64,000 nt of DNA from Geosiphon pyriformis (lineage: Eukaryota; Glomeromycota; Glomeromycetes; Archaeosporales; Geosiphonaceae), in NCBI GenBank assembly GCA_016748015.1, contig JAAOMT010000096.1, positions 513,600 to 577,599 of the forward strand, read 5' to 3'. This document shows, one piece after another, positions 1-9,757 of this stretch. The notes under the pieces are model-generated. The model did no database searches. It was not told the origin of the DNA and saw only the letters and a program-made list of their open reading frames with translations. Position numbers and translations under genes: made by a program. Numbering within the stretch: position 1 is the first letter of the stretch; every line of letters begins with the position of its first letter.

Positions 1-718
1 ACAGAATGCTCCACGCCGCTCATCTTTCCCAAGCGGTTCGATCGCCGAAAATTTGCGATTTGGAGAAGATTCCGGATCCCTCTCGGATAGAGAAGTTGAC
101 ATTAGAAATGCTGAGATTATGAGACAGCATTTTCGAACTCGTCGTTCAGCTTCGGTGCCCTTATCACCCTCTGATGAGTTTTCCGACCATTCCGCTTCTG
201 CTTTGAATAACGCAAATTCAGTCATAGGGGAAAACGCATCTTCTCTCCAAATTAATACTTCAGTCGCTTTTCTCGATTTATTCAAAGGTCACATGAACAA
301 TGTTGATAGCTCCCCTGACTTCTATTCATCGCCAATGGAACTTAACTCATCTTCCCCATCTACACCACTTGACGCTTATGATCATTCTCCTGATCTTATT
401 CATACATCACCATTATTGGAACAAGATCCTTTTGTAACCTTATCACAACATAACCTTACCAATTTGTCAATCGAAACGACAACTAATTCTTTATTCTCTG
501 ATGAACTTGCCGCCGCTTTGAGTGCCACCAATGGTTTACCTAGCGTAACTAATGAGGATTTTGCCAGTATGTTTATCGGTGTTAGTTCTGGTCACTCATC
601 GGATGGTAGTGAATTTTTGAATTTTGGTGATTCTCTCGGTAATGGTGATAATCTTTCAAGTTCTAATCATGGCCTCGGCTTGGATTCCTGGGTTAGTGGA
701 GATGTTGCCTATTGTTAA
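1..718 (+). CDS. C-terminal part of a Ser-rich protein, possibly a transcriptional regulator (5' truncated by window)
   Basis: The frame is open from base 2 to the TAA at 716-718, so the N-terminus lies outside the window; about 238 residues are visible. The visible part has no recognisable fold. It is rich in Ser, Asn, Asp, Thr and Pro, with several S-P sites (SVPLSPSD, SSPDFYSSP, TPLDAYDHSP) and basic patches near its start (PRRSSFPSG, FRTRRSAS) that look like kinase sites, followed by an acidic, hydrophobic-dotted tail (DPFVTL, FLNFGDSLG, LGLDSWVSGD). This composition is typical of the disordered regulatory tail of fungal transcription factors, but no DNA-binding domain is in view and that role is inference. 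Codon use is ordinary and CG dinucleotides are common, unlike the transposons to the right. A possible polyadenylation signal (aataaa) lies at about 867-872. Confidence 0.6.
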   Translation, partial: QNAPRRSSFPSGSIAENLRFGEDSGSLSDREVDIRNAEIMRQHFRTRRSASVPLSPSDEFSDHSASALNNANSVIGENASSLQINTSVAFLDLFKGHMNNVDSSPDFYSSPMELNSSSPSTPLDAYDHSPDLIHTSPLLEQDPFVTLSQHNLTNLSIETTTNSLFSDELAAALSATNGLPSVTNEDFASMFIGVSSGHSSDGSEFLNFGDSLGNGDNLSSSNHGLGLDSWVSGDVAYC

Positions 719-2189
719 TAATGGCGCGTGCACCTGTTAAACATTGACCTTCCGTAATTTCATCGCTCACGTGACAAATTCATCTCCAAATTCAAAACAT
801 GTCAAATCACAACTCATCGCCTCTGAGCAAGTGAACTGTTAAGCTTAATCTAGTATATAAGGTTGAAATAAAGAAGTTTTTTATGAAACTTAAGTTTGAG
901 ATAAGGATACTACTTTCTAATATATTGATCACAGGGGATCGCAAATTCGTTCGCTTTTTTAATACTTCAAAAACGACAATTATTTGAGTTGAGGTTTCCT
1001 TTATGATTTTCGCATTTATTTGAAACTCTTCCATTGTGTTTTCTGTTGGTGGTGGTTTAGCCCGCCGGTTTGGTGCATTTTTAGAATCAAACACCAAAAG
1101 AACCACAATAACTAACCTCTCCCTTTTTCACCCCATTTTCTCCATTCCCCTTCATTTATGTTTTATGGCATTCCCCTTTTACGTTACCCTTCAAAAACAA
1201 ACACCTTCTTTTATTCTTACCTACTCACTTTCATTCTCTCTTGCACCTACTTTCAATCAAGTATTGGAAAATTAAATAACACTTTTCTTGATGAAAATCA
1301 ACAGATTTTTTATAAAATAATTATTCCTTTTAAATCACAATCTACAAAAAGAAAGTGAGTGGGGAAAGAATATTTATATTTCCAAAAAACAAAATAAAAA
1401 AAGCGGAAAACGAAATAACATAATAGCAAGTCCCGATGGCAAGTGCCAATATCAACAAACAATAATATAATGGCCGGACGTTATCATTATTGAAATATGG
1501 GCGTTTTCACTGTCTGCCTACTTTTTGAAAATACACAACGGCTTGCAGAGAAAAAGGCTGCAATGATTTTTTATCTATTTGCTCTTCGGCAATCGAATTT
1601 TCTTTTTGGATATCATCCCTTCGACTGAAATTCACCAACCAATTCATCCAGAGAAGAAAAATAAAATACCACATTTACATATATCTGCAAGATTAATGGG
1701 TGTCAATTTATGCGTCCTGGGCGAAGACCTCGAATACACCGAATTTCCAAAATATTAAAAGGAAATGAAAATTCCCCATGTTCATCCTTTTACGGCTTGC
1801 ACACAGCTCATAAGTTGTGCACACTTGGGATCAGGACAAAGGTGGTCAAGTCTCGCTCTTTGAAATATTTTATTATTAAAACTTGATAACATCATACTCT
1901 CCAAAGATCTGCTGAACATTTTTGCGATAAGCCGTTGAATTTTCAAGACACCACTCTGATAAGCAACTGGAATTTGATGTGTTGACCGTTGTGTAAAGTT
2001 CGAAGAGACCAGTAGAAAGTTTTATTTCGCTCGTTCTTTTGTTGGTTTTACGTTTCAAATTTCGCGTCCAAAAAAATTACCTGTTATCCTCACCCAATTA
2101 TAAAATTTGAAAAACCCACAAAAAATACTCATAGAAATTCAAAAATCAAATACATTTTTTCTTTGACAAAAATCAAAAAAAGCCAAACC
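719..2189. other. Intergenic region of gene-like composition, no convincing gene
   Basis: Downstream of the first gene. It contains pyrimidine-rich promoter-like stretches at about 1110-1250, purine-rich A-tracts, and short open frames without recognisable domains. One frame at about 1700-1890 (+) encodes a short Arg/Pro-containing stretch, and one at 1876-2058 (-) is open for 60 codons and ends beside an aataaa-like signal. Neither can be tied to a start, a splice pattern or a family. Composition is that of the gene island, not of a transposon. Confidence 0.5.
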
Positions 2190-2523
2190 AACCAAAATGC
2201 CAGCCAAGCCGGCGCGGTTCCGAACTTTGATTATTCAAAAATGTTGCCATATTCTTATGTGTACCCGAGTCCAGAGAATACCACTTGCTGCATCGATCCA
2301 CGTATTCCTCATCATCATCAATAACCTATTGTGTAAATCCACCACCTTCTGGAACGCGTCGCCAGGAACCCTTAAAATAAGGGCAAAGCAATTCGATTCT
2401 TAGCAGAATTTCTTGGTCGACGTGAACACATAAATATGTTTTTATATCTGGGATAAAACGTTTGTGTTTCAGTCGTCTGCAGGACCTGTGTTTGCACCAT
2501 GGCCTGAATTTCACTTATACTAA
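2190..2523 (+). other. Possible small gene or exons, reading frame unresolved
   Basis: GC content rises and three frames each show protein-like stretches. An ATG in good context at 2197 opens a 68-codon frame. A second frame gives a Tyr/Pro-rich stretch ending in a His run (2190 to about 2325). A third gives a Pro/Arg-rich stretch ending at about 2375. A strong splice acceptor (gtgtttcag) at about 2463-2471 is followed by an open exon encoding SSAGPVFAPWPEFHLY and a stop at about 2522. A TATA-like aattataaaa lies near 2095. One reading joins the ATG frame to the last exon using a donor at about 2301, but the alternatives cannot be separated by eye. A recently broken gene is also possible. Confidence 0.25.
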
Positions 2524-3557
2524 ATGTGTGATATATTTTCTCTTCCTTCCATGTATTTATTTTATTGGATCTTTTTTTACATTCACATACCGTACATTCC
2601 CCTCACACAAATATCGCTTTCTTTGTTTATTATTATTTTTCAGGTTTTTCTACATATCATCATCAATCAATCATATAACCCCTTTGTGTTCTGTAAATAA
2701 TGTGAAGTTTTCCTCCCCGACACTTTTTTTTCTTTTTGTGAAGATATATATGGCAATTTTTAATAAAAAATTAACATATACTTAAGATGCCACGTTTCCA
2801 TCTAAATTTCATTGATCATAAAGCAACCTTTCGGCTGAAAGGCCATGAGGGAACAGGTACTGTATGACAAACTGTTAATCTTGTAGCAGCTTAAAGCTTT
2901 CGACACTGCTCCATATGAAAAAATTTAACACTTATAAATTCTCGAGTAAAGGTAATTGCTCTGAGGTATTGGCACACTAAACCAATACTCGGTTTGGGTA
3001 ATTTATCTCATATTAAAAAGCTCTGGTTACCAGTAGGCCTTTAATTAATAGATTGACAGCTTTTGAGAATTATACTCGATCTAGACATTTGTTAACTTTG
3101 TGAAGTTTCTCAAGGACATTGCAGATGGTATAAATCTTGTAATAAAACCTTTTACCAATCTGATAAATTGCATGTCAAAGGATCGGTACTTTTTTTTGGA
3201 TAGACGTTTAGGAATGGATAGCGAAAAAGCGAAATTATTCATTATATAGGTATGAATCTAGTATCTAATAACCTGATGTTTGATAACTGAAGCCATTATA
3301 GCATCCCTACAGAAAAACGTCTAGATTCAGATGAAATGCTCCCTGACCAGATTCATTAATATGATTGTTTCCCACGTCCAATTATGAAATGTCTTGAAGT
3401 GTTCATAGAGAAACCTTTTTGATGGGCTGAGATGCTTGAAATAGAGCTATATGGAAACTAGAAAATGATGATAAATTAATTTTCAAAGAATAATATTTTT
3501 AAGGATATTTCCTAGACTTGTGAAAAGTCCCTGGTTTATGTCGCAAAATGGGTCATC
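2524..3557. other. Intergenic region, no feature recognised
   Basis: AT-rich but not transposon-like. It holds short pyrimidine tracts, poly-A/T runs and no open frame longer than about 100 codons. It probably includes the 3' untranslated regions of the possible 2.2-2.5 kb gene (+) and of the mS45-type gene (-). I found no convincing tRNA cloverleaf, and no repeat shared with the rest of the window. Confidence 0.4.
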
Positions 3558-4984
3558 TCAGCGCGCTTCGACTCGTTGCACCAGCGTTCCATCTTTTTCA
3601 CGCACATATACTCGCCTTCTCTTGAAAATTTGAAAAAACTTATTTAGCAATACTATAATTGAGAACAGGTGGATAAATTCAAATACTTACATCTGTGGAA
3701 ATATCGTTGAATACAAATCTAAATCTGCTATTTGCTTCAGTCTCATCTTTCCTAATTACTATTACTTCTTCCTTTTGTTTTTTCTCTTCAAGCACAAACG
3801 GTTTCATATCCATGGTTTTTTGTATAGTAGCGAAGGGCTCACGCTTGAGTAATTTTGCCGCATCCTAATATTTTAAGTGTTGCGAAAGGATATGTTAGTC
3901 ACTGACACAATTATAGTAGTTCACATTATAGGTTGCTTACGTCTGGAGTAAATTCATCATCTTCCCCAACGAGTACGAAAAAGGGTTTGTTCACTTTTGG
4001 AATAATGTTGCGTAGTGGTTCTTTTGCTCGTTTGTCAGGCTTTACACCAAGCATGCTTTCCATATTCTTACAAAAATCAGTTTCAATTGGGATTCCCTTT
4101 GGTTATGAACGTAGCCCATCAAAGTTATTTAAAAAGTAAAATAAGTCAGTGATGAATTGTTCTAAATTAGATTTGTAGATCATCCATAGGCAGAAAAGGG
4201 TTTTCAGATGCTCAGTCAAATTTGCGAGTTGAAACCATTTTGGCGTCTTAAAGACTAATCATTTGATAGCATCACCGCCTCTGAAGTATCAAGATTTTCC
4301 TCCAAACCAACAAAGAATAAAATGTCTTAATTTTTGATTCTCGGTCACAAGTAGAAAAAATTAAAAGATCCCCAAATAAATCAGCCGACGGTGTTCAGGA
4401 AATACCTGAGAAATCATTTTCTTTTCTTGATGTTTTAATTTTAAAACAGCTTCAACCCTTTTTATGGAAATTCCAAGCTCTTCCCCAATGTTCACAGTAG
4501 ATTGTCCGTTCTCAGTGAACATTATATATATTTTGTCTTTGATAGCATTGTCAAGTGGGGGCTTTGGTTTAAACAGAGGATTCATGGGGAACGGCTAATA
4601 GAGTAACAGGATGTCTTTGTTATCTGAAAAATATAATTTGGTCTGACACGAATATAAGTTTAGTCTTTGGCAAAAGCAGAACTTTCTTACATGAGTTCCC
4701 GCGGAATAATTCGTGGTACCTGGAACGGGATTTCTAAAACTATATCCCTTCTCAGCAAGCCATTTTTGGACTCTTTTGGGTAACTTTGTCTTAATATTTG
4801 AAGTCATTGAAGAGACTGACATATCGTTAGAATTTCCGTGTCCGTTTCGGGTGGTCGGAATTTTGCTACACCAAAGAGTAGGTGCTAGAGCAATGAACCC
4901 TATAATATTATAGATGACACAAGTCTCGGTTCTAGATTTAAACCCTTTATGTAAAGCTGTTGAAGAAAAAGTTGCTTTATCCAA
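3558..4984 (-). CDS. Mitochondrial small-subunit ribosomal protein of the Bot1p/mS45 (Mrps35-type) family, five exons
   Basis: Reconstructed exons, all in phase 0: 4984-4691, 4594-4406, 4096-3941, 3864-3691 and 3620-3558, giving 291 residues. The best family signature is in exon 2: PFPMNPLFKPKPPL followed by a helix-turn-helix-like stretch (GQSTVNIGEELGISIKRVEA, then VLKLK), the core I know from the fungal Bot1p 'eukaryotic mitochondrial regulator' family, now called mS45 of the mitoribosome. Exon 3 continues with the expected GIPIETDFCKNMESMLG. Exon 1 carries RVQKWLAEKGYSFRNPVPGTTNYSAG. The tail of exons 4-5 is charged and ends EKDGTLVQRVEAR. Introns are 96, 309, 76 and 70 bases; the second is unusually long. 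The first ~50 residues do not look like a classical mitochondrial presequence, so the start and first exon are uncertain. Expected location is the mitochondrial matrix, on the ribosome. Confidence 0.8.
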
Positions 4985-5169
4985 GATCCCATTTCGGTTA
5001 AGGTGAAGACAATAAAATGTTCTTATTTGAAACTATTTAGATTGCAAAGGTTCTGTGACACATATCTATTAGATCTTGATATTTCCGTGTGATATATAGA
5101 CGCAATTGAAATTTATAGTTGTATTTCTGACGATCATGTGTAACACGCGTCTTTTTATTTTAAATAAAA
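4985..5169. promoter_or_regulatory. Divergent intergenic region (shared promoter)
   Basis: Only 185 bases separate the start codons of the leftward mS45-type gene and the rightward coiled-coil gene. The region carries A/T-rich elements (tttttattttaaataaaa just before the rightward ATG) and one CG-containing patch (acacgcgtc, about 5143-5151) that could be a factor site. A shared bidirectional promoter is inferred from the spacing. Caveat: the leftward start codon is uncertain. Confidence 0.45.
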
Positions 5170-6522
5170 ATGAAATTGTCTCAACCTCAAAACATTCACT
5201 CAAAATCAACTTCATATAGGTATATTCCCATACAGAAGACGAAAATTAATGAATACCTTTCAAAAACTACTGGCAGAACGATAATTGGGAAGCCCCAATT
5301 TCAAGGTGAAAATCGTGATTTTTCGAAATTCCCTGCATTATGGTAATCTACGGTTTTTCTTAAATTTTAGCGGCAAGAGTTCAAATATCGAGTCCAACGT
5401 ATCACCATACTTTGAGAAATTCTGCTAAAGATGGCTTAGGAGCCGAGATTCATCAGAACTTGCAATCCAAAAGGTTAATCAAAACTGACCTTTCTCCACA
5501 ATATTTCTTAGAATCAGGCAATGAGTTGGAAGAAAATATTAACGACGAACAAATCAAAAGGTATTTATGGTGGGAACTTTAGATTCGTAAATTTTTGGTT
5601 GAAAGACCTTTTAAATTTTTTGTTCCTGTAACAGCGGAATTGACCAAACTGAAATTATGCTTGCTTTGGCTGGTAAAGAGACTTCATTCAAATTAAATTA
5701 AATAGTGATTATTTGACTAAAAAAAGTCTCAAGAAATTTTAAATCCCCCCCAGCTGTTCTCAAAAAGCGTGAGACTCAAATTGCCAAATCGATAGACAAT
5801 CAATTTGAAATTAGCAAGACCACTATGATTGAAATACTCAAAAGCTATCTCGAAAAGGAAGACAACATTACGTAAGTTAAGTGTAAATTTCAGAAACTCA
5901 TCCCAGTTAAGAATTTCATTATCTCCTTTGTTTTCAAAGCAACAAGATCGTGTCTGAGTACAAAACTCGAATGGACGAATTTGCAGAGGAAAAATTGAAT
6001 TGCTTAAGAAAGCTGCGTCTGGGATTTGAGAAGTATCAAGTGAGCAACACTTGGAAAATTGTCGAATTACTGTTATCGTTTTATTCACCCTCTTTCAATC
6101 TTTTAGTTAACAACTTTTAACCTTCTCGAGAATCTGGACAAAAATTACTCCCAATGTTTGCGTGCACGAAGAGAGTTTGATAAAGATATGGAGCAATTAC
6201 GTTTGTATTGAAATTTTCTACCTACCTTGAATTTCTTCAAACACCTTATGTCTCACACAGGAAATAAATTGATCAGAACACGTACAAGAAGTTGAAATGG
6301 CTCAGCTCCAGGAAGAAATTCATAACTCCAGTGAACATTTTCATCATTTATTGGCAAATGCAGCAAAGGTTTTTTATTCTCAATAGTTGTCTCAAAACAT
6401 ATTCAAATGCGTTTGCATCAATTCATATACTCCAATCAAAATGATCGAATTTTTTGGTTTTTCAGGAATCGTCTCAGAAACCGTCCATTAGTAAGCAATT
6501 ACAATCCTTTTTCAAATATTAA
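5170..6522 (+). CDS. Coiled-coil protein resembling SYCP3/XLR (Cor1 domain), eight exons
   Basis: Exons: 5170-5305, 5371-5560, 5635-5672, 5754-5871, 5940-6039, 6107-6200, 6277-6368 and 6466-6522. Together they are 825 nt, 274 residues, with consistent splice phases and GT-AG introns of 62-97 bases. Residues 1-110 are polar. Residues ~115-245 are a long amphipathic, heptad-like helix rich in Glu, Lys, Leu and Gln. Residues 204-226 (beginning LDKNYSQCL, with REFDKDMEQLQ at the end) match the end of the Cor1 region of vertebrate SYCP3 as I remember it (LEKNHDNLL and NEFKKEMAMLQ): L, K, N, L, E, F, K, M, L and Q are in register. The last residues (SKQLQSFFKY) echo SYCP3's KSLQSMLF. If correct, the protein would be a structural filament component of meiotic chromosome axes. 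A generic coiled coil is the alternative. A strong donor at 6491 with acceptor at 6543-6544 would give a different C-terminus ending at 6639. Confidence 0.5.
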
Positions 6523-7439
6523 AAGCTTTTCAATCTGTTAAAAGCACTGACGTTTCGGGATGACGATTTCAATCAAATTATGGTTGGTCTCTATAACTTC
6601 TTTCACTGTACTTTCATATGGTTAGAGGTCACAATCTAGATGGAGTTAAGGTTTATTTAAGAAATTTTATTTTAATATTATTTATTAATTTGTATATAAT
6701 GCTCAAAAATGTTGTTAAAAAATAATAAAATACAAATTTTTTAATAAATTTTGACATATATAAAATTAACAAAGATAATTTGAATTTTTATTTTAGTTTT
6801 TTTATAAAGTTTAAAAAACAATTATATAATTGTTTACAACAGCTTTTTTTATTTACATTATTGTTATCCAACATATAAACTATACAAATCAGTTATTATT
6901 TTATAAAAGTTTTAATTTAAATTTTAAAAAAAATCAGTTTTTTAATTTTGTATTAAACTTGTTTTTACCAACTAATAATGATTATTAAAATAATAAATTT
7001 TAAAAAAAAATTATTTTTATTTTTATGTTATTAGTTTAACTTTTTAAATTAAATAATATTATAACATATTTAAATAAAAACATATATTAAGACACAAATT
7101 TGTTTTGTTTTTAATAATTTGTTAAAAATATTATATTAAACAATACAATTATTTTTAATTTGTATATATTTTAATAAATACATATTTGTTTTTGTATTTA
7201 AATTAAAAAAGATATTTTTTTTTACAATTAAATTTAAATAAACTATTATAATTAGTATTATTAATACAAAACTAATAAAAATATTTAAAAAAACTAAAAT
7301 CTTATTTTTAAAAAAAAAACAGATTTTAAAATAATTAAAACCAATAATTAACATTTTAAACAATTTAAAAAAAAAGTATTTTTTTAAATTTACAACAAAT
7401 TAATTATTTTAATAAAATAAAAATAAATAATTGTTTTTA
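6523..7439. other. Boundary of the gene island and AT-rich unrecognised DNA
   Basis: Up to about 6655 the sequence is gene-like (3' end of the preceding gene). From there it drops abruptly to almost pure A/T with essentially no CG and long A- and T-runs. No protein motif is recognisable. It is probably a transposon decayed beyond recognition, since the next recognisable LINE starts at about 7440. Confidence 0.5.
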
Positions 7440-9757
7440 TTTATTTAAAAAATAATAAAAAACAAATTAAAATTTTTATTAAAAAATAAAATCTTTTTTT
7501 TGTCAATCTCTTGACCATAATGAAAGTGAAAAATTTATCAAAAATATAATTTTTTTTTCTTTTCTCTCCTTTGTTTTTTTTAGTTATTTCTTCAAATACA
7601 TTTTTATTTGTAATAATAGAACTAGTAAACTTATCTGTTAGTAGTTCTGGCTTTGGTTTGGCTGAATTAGAAATCTGCTCTAACACCAAAAAAAAGCATG
7701 TGAAAAATGTTTACTTTTATAGTATGTTGTATAAAAAGCCAAAAAAACCTGAAGCTAGTAGTAGTATGATTGACTTGTCTGCTAGATTTTTGAGTTTAAT
7801 AGATATTAAAGTTTTTGATATGAAACTTACAATGTTCTGGGGTGATAAAGTTGGTAACATGGCTAATAGTATTAGTGGTTTTTCTGATGTAAAAAATATA
7901 AAAAATATGTTTGCCAAAAAAACCAGCTATATAGACTTGAATACTTCTGGAGACAGTAAAAATAAGGATAAAACAACATCTAAAAAAATCTGTGTTCTAA
8001 TGTTTGATAATATAAATAATAATAATAACATTTTAATGCTTTTTCTTTTCAAGTTTATTGGCTTAGTGCCATTGGCTGGATTATATGCTTCAGAAAAATG
8101 TAGTTTTAAGCCAGTCAAATCTTTTACATTGAATATTAAACTGTTTGCTGTACTTGGTAAAACCAATTATAATAAGTTGATTGCTGTAAAAAAAATTTTC
8201 TATTATATTGATGGTTTTGGGAAAGCCTCTATTCTCTCAAAATTTTTTGGGATAATCAAATCTTTTTTTACATCTGAATTAAGTTTGAAAAAAACAAAAA
8301 ATTTGGCTATCAGTAAGAAAATTCTGGTTAATAATAACATAAAAAAAAACAAATAGTCATATAAATTAGAAAATAATTGTTAAGAAGATTTTAGTAAATC
8401 TTTTTAAATTAACAATAAAGACAGTTTTTTCCAAATTTGGCAAGATTACTTTAATTAAAATACAGTTAATTGGTCTTTGGCAAAAGGTCTTAGTTGAATT
8501 TAAGTTAGCAAATATTGTCTGTTTGGTTATTTTTAAGTAGTCAGTTCTCATGAGAAAAAATTCTGTATGTATAGCTTTGGTAATTAATAATAAACAGTCA
8601 TAAGTATCTAAGAATCTTTATTAAGTATTGTTGTATATTTTGCCAGTTGGCACTACTGTTCATAACTTATCTAATTTGTTGGAATTATATAATAAGAAAA
8701 CCTATTGTATTGGTCATAATCCGAGTTTATATGTGTATAATAGATGTGTTATAATTTGTTTTGCTAATAAGGCATTCAAAGTGGCTGTTATTGGCTTTAT
8801 TTTGGTTTTTAAGAATGTAAATTTGTGTTAAACTGGTTTTTCTTTGGCCTATTGTGCCCTATGTAAACAATTTGGTTATGTTTTTAATATGTGTTTAGTA
8901 AATAAAAATCTTGGAGTTTATAGTAAATAAGTGATTACTTTTTAGGATCAGGTTTATTTAGCCAATATATATAAAAAAAAGCAAGTTTTAATTGCTTGTC
9001 TGGTATTTTTTGGTAAAAAAACTTGGGTCAGATTGCTAATAGTTTCATTTTTTATGTAGTGCCTTTGGTCTCTTTTAATGCTGATTTATTTTCAAATGTT
9101 AAATCTATCTTGCTAGTTTTTTTAAAAGTTAATACTAGGTTTGCCACTTTTAAGCACAGTCTTATCAGTCTTGTAAAACAGATTAACAAGCTGGCTAAAA
9201 GATTGAATGCATTCAAACCAACAATTTCTCAGCCTAGCTCTAAATGTTAACTATTGATAACCTCTTTATTACAGAATCAAGAAATAAATATAGTGATAAG
9301 TAAAAGTTTGGGTGCAGTCATTAATAATGAGATTGTTGTAAAGACAGTAGTTTTTGATTAATTGTTTGTTTCAAAGTTAAAAAAAAACATAGACAATCTG
9401 TTAACTACAGTTATGAACTTGATGATCAAGGTAAACAATTTTAATTTAAGTGCAAAAAAAATTTTTTTTTAATAACAAATCTGGTATAAAAGTTTACTGC
9501 TTGTAATGTTAAAGATTTAAATATTCCTGTTAAGAAAAAAGACATTGTTTATTGACATGTAAATTCGAATATTATGGTTTTTTTTGTAATAAAAATAAAG
9601 TTAAGGTTTAGTATTAAATCTTGAATTGCAAATAAGTTTATGGAAGTACAAATTTTTATATCTGATTTGAAAAAAGGTTTTCTTGGTACTAGAATAACCA
9701 TTATTATAAACAATTTTTTGGCTTGACATGTTTCTAAGATAAAAGAAATTCCAACAT
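7440..9757 (+). mobile_element. LINE-A copy: ORF1 and start of ORF2 (decayed, cut by a gypsy fragment)
   Basis: ORF1 is readable from about 7571. It has a Ser/Lys-rich N-terminal region (VNLSVSSSGFGLAELE, then YKKPKKPEA), then an RRM-like block at about 8390-8560, then VGTTVHNLSNLLELYNKKTY and a cysteine cluster (about 8640-8880), and a coiled-coil tail to 9250 ending KLAKRLNAFKPTISQ. In-frame stops replace Gln, Trp and Arg codons. ORF2 begins at about 9290 and reaches the first endonuclease block (about 9650-9757, FISDLKKGFLGTRITIIINN) before being cut by gypsy sequence at about 9757. ORF1 should be the RNA-binding protein and ORF2 the endonuclease/reverse transcriptase of a non-LTR retrotransposon. 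The same ORF1 occurs inverted at 34004-35400. Confidence 0.75.

Noticed and set aside
807-1106. A 99-codon minus-strand frame next to the first gene
   Set aside because: No family motif, no splice support, and it lies over the expected 3' UTR of the first gene.
2820-2900. A tRNA-like stretch
   Set aside because: Some paired words and a ttcgac near 2898 suggest a T-arm, but no acceptor stem or consistent cloverleaf could be drawn.
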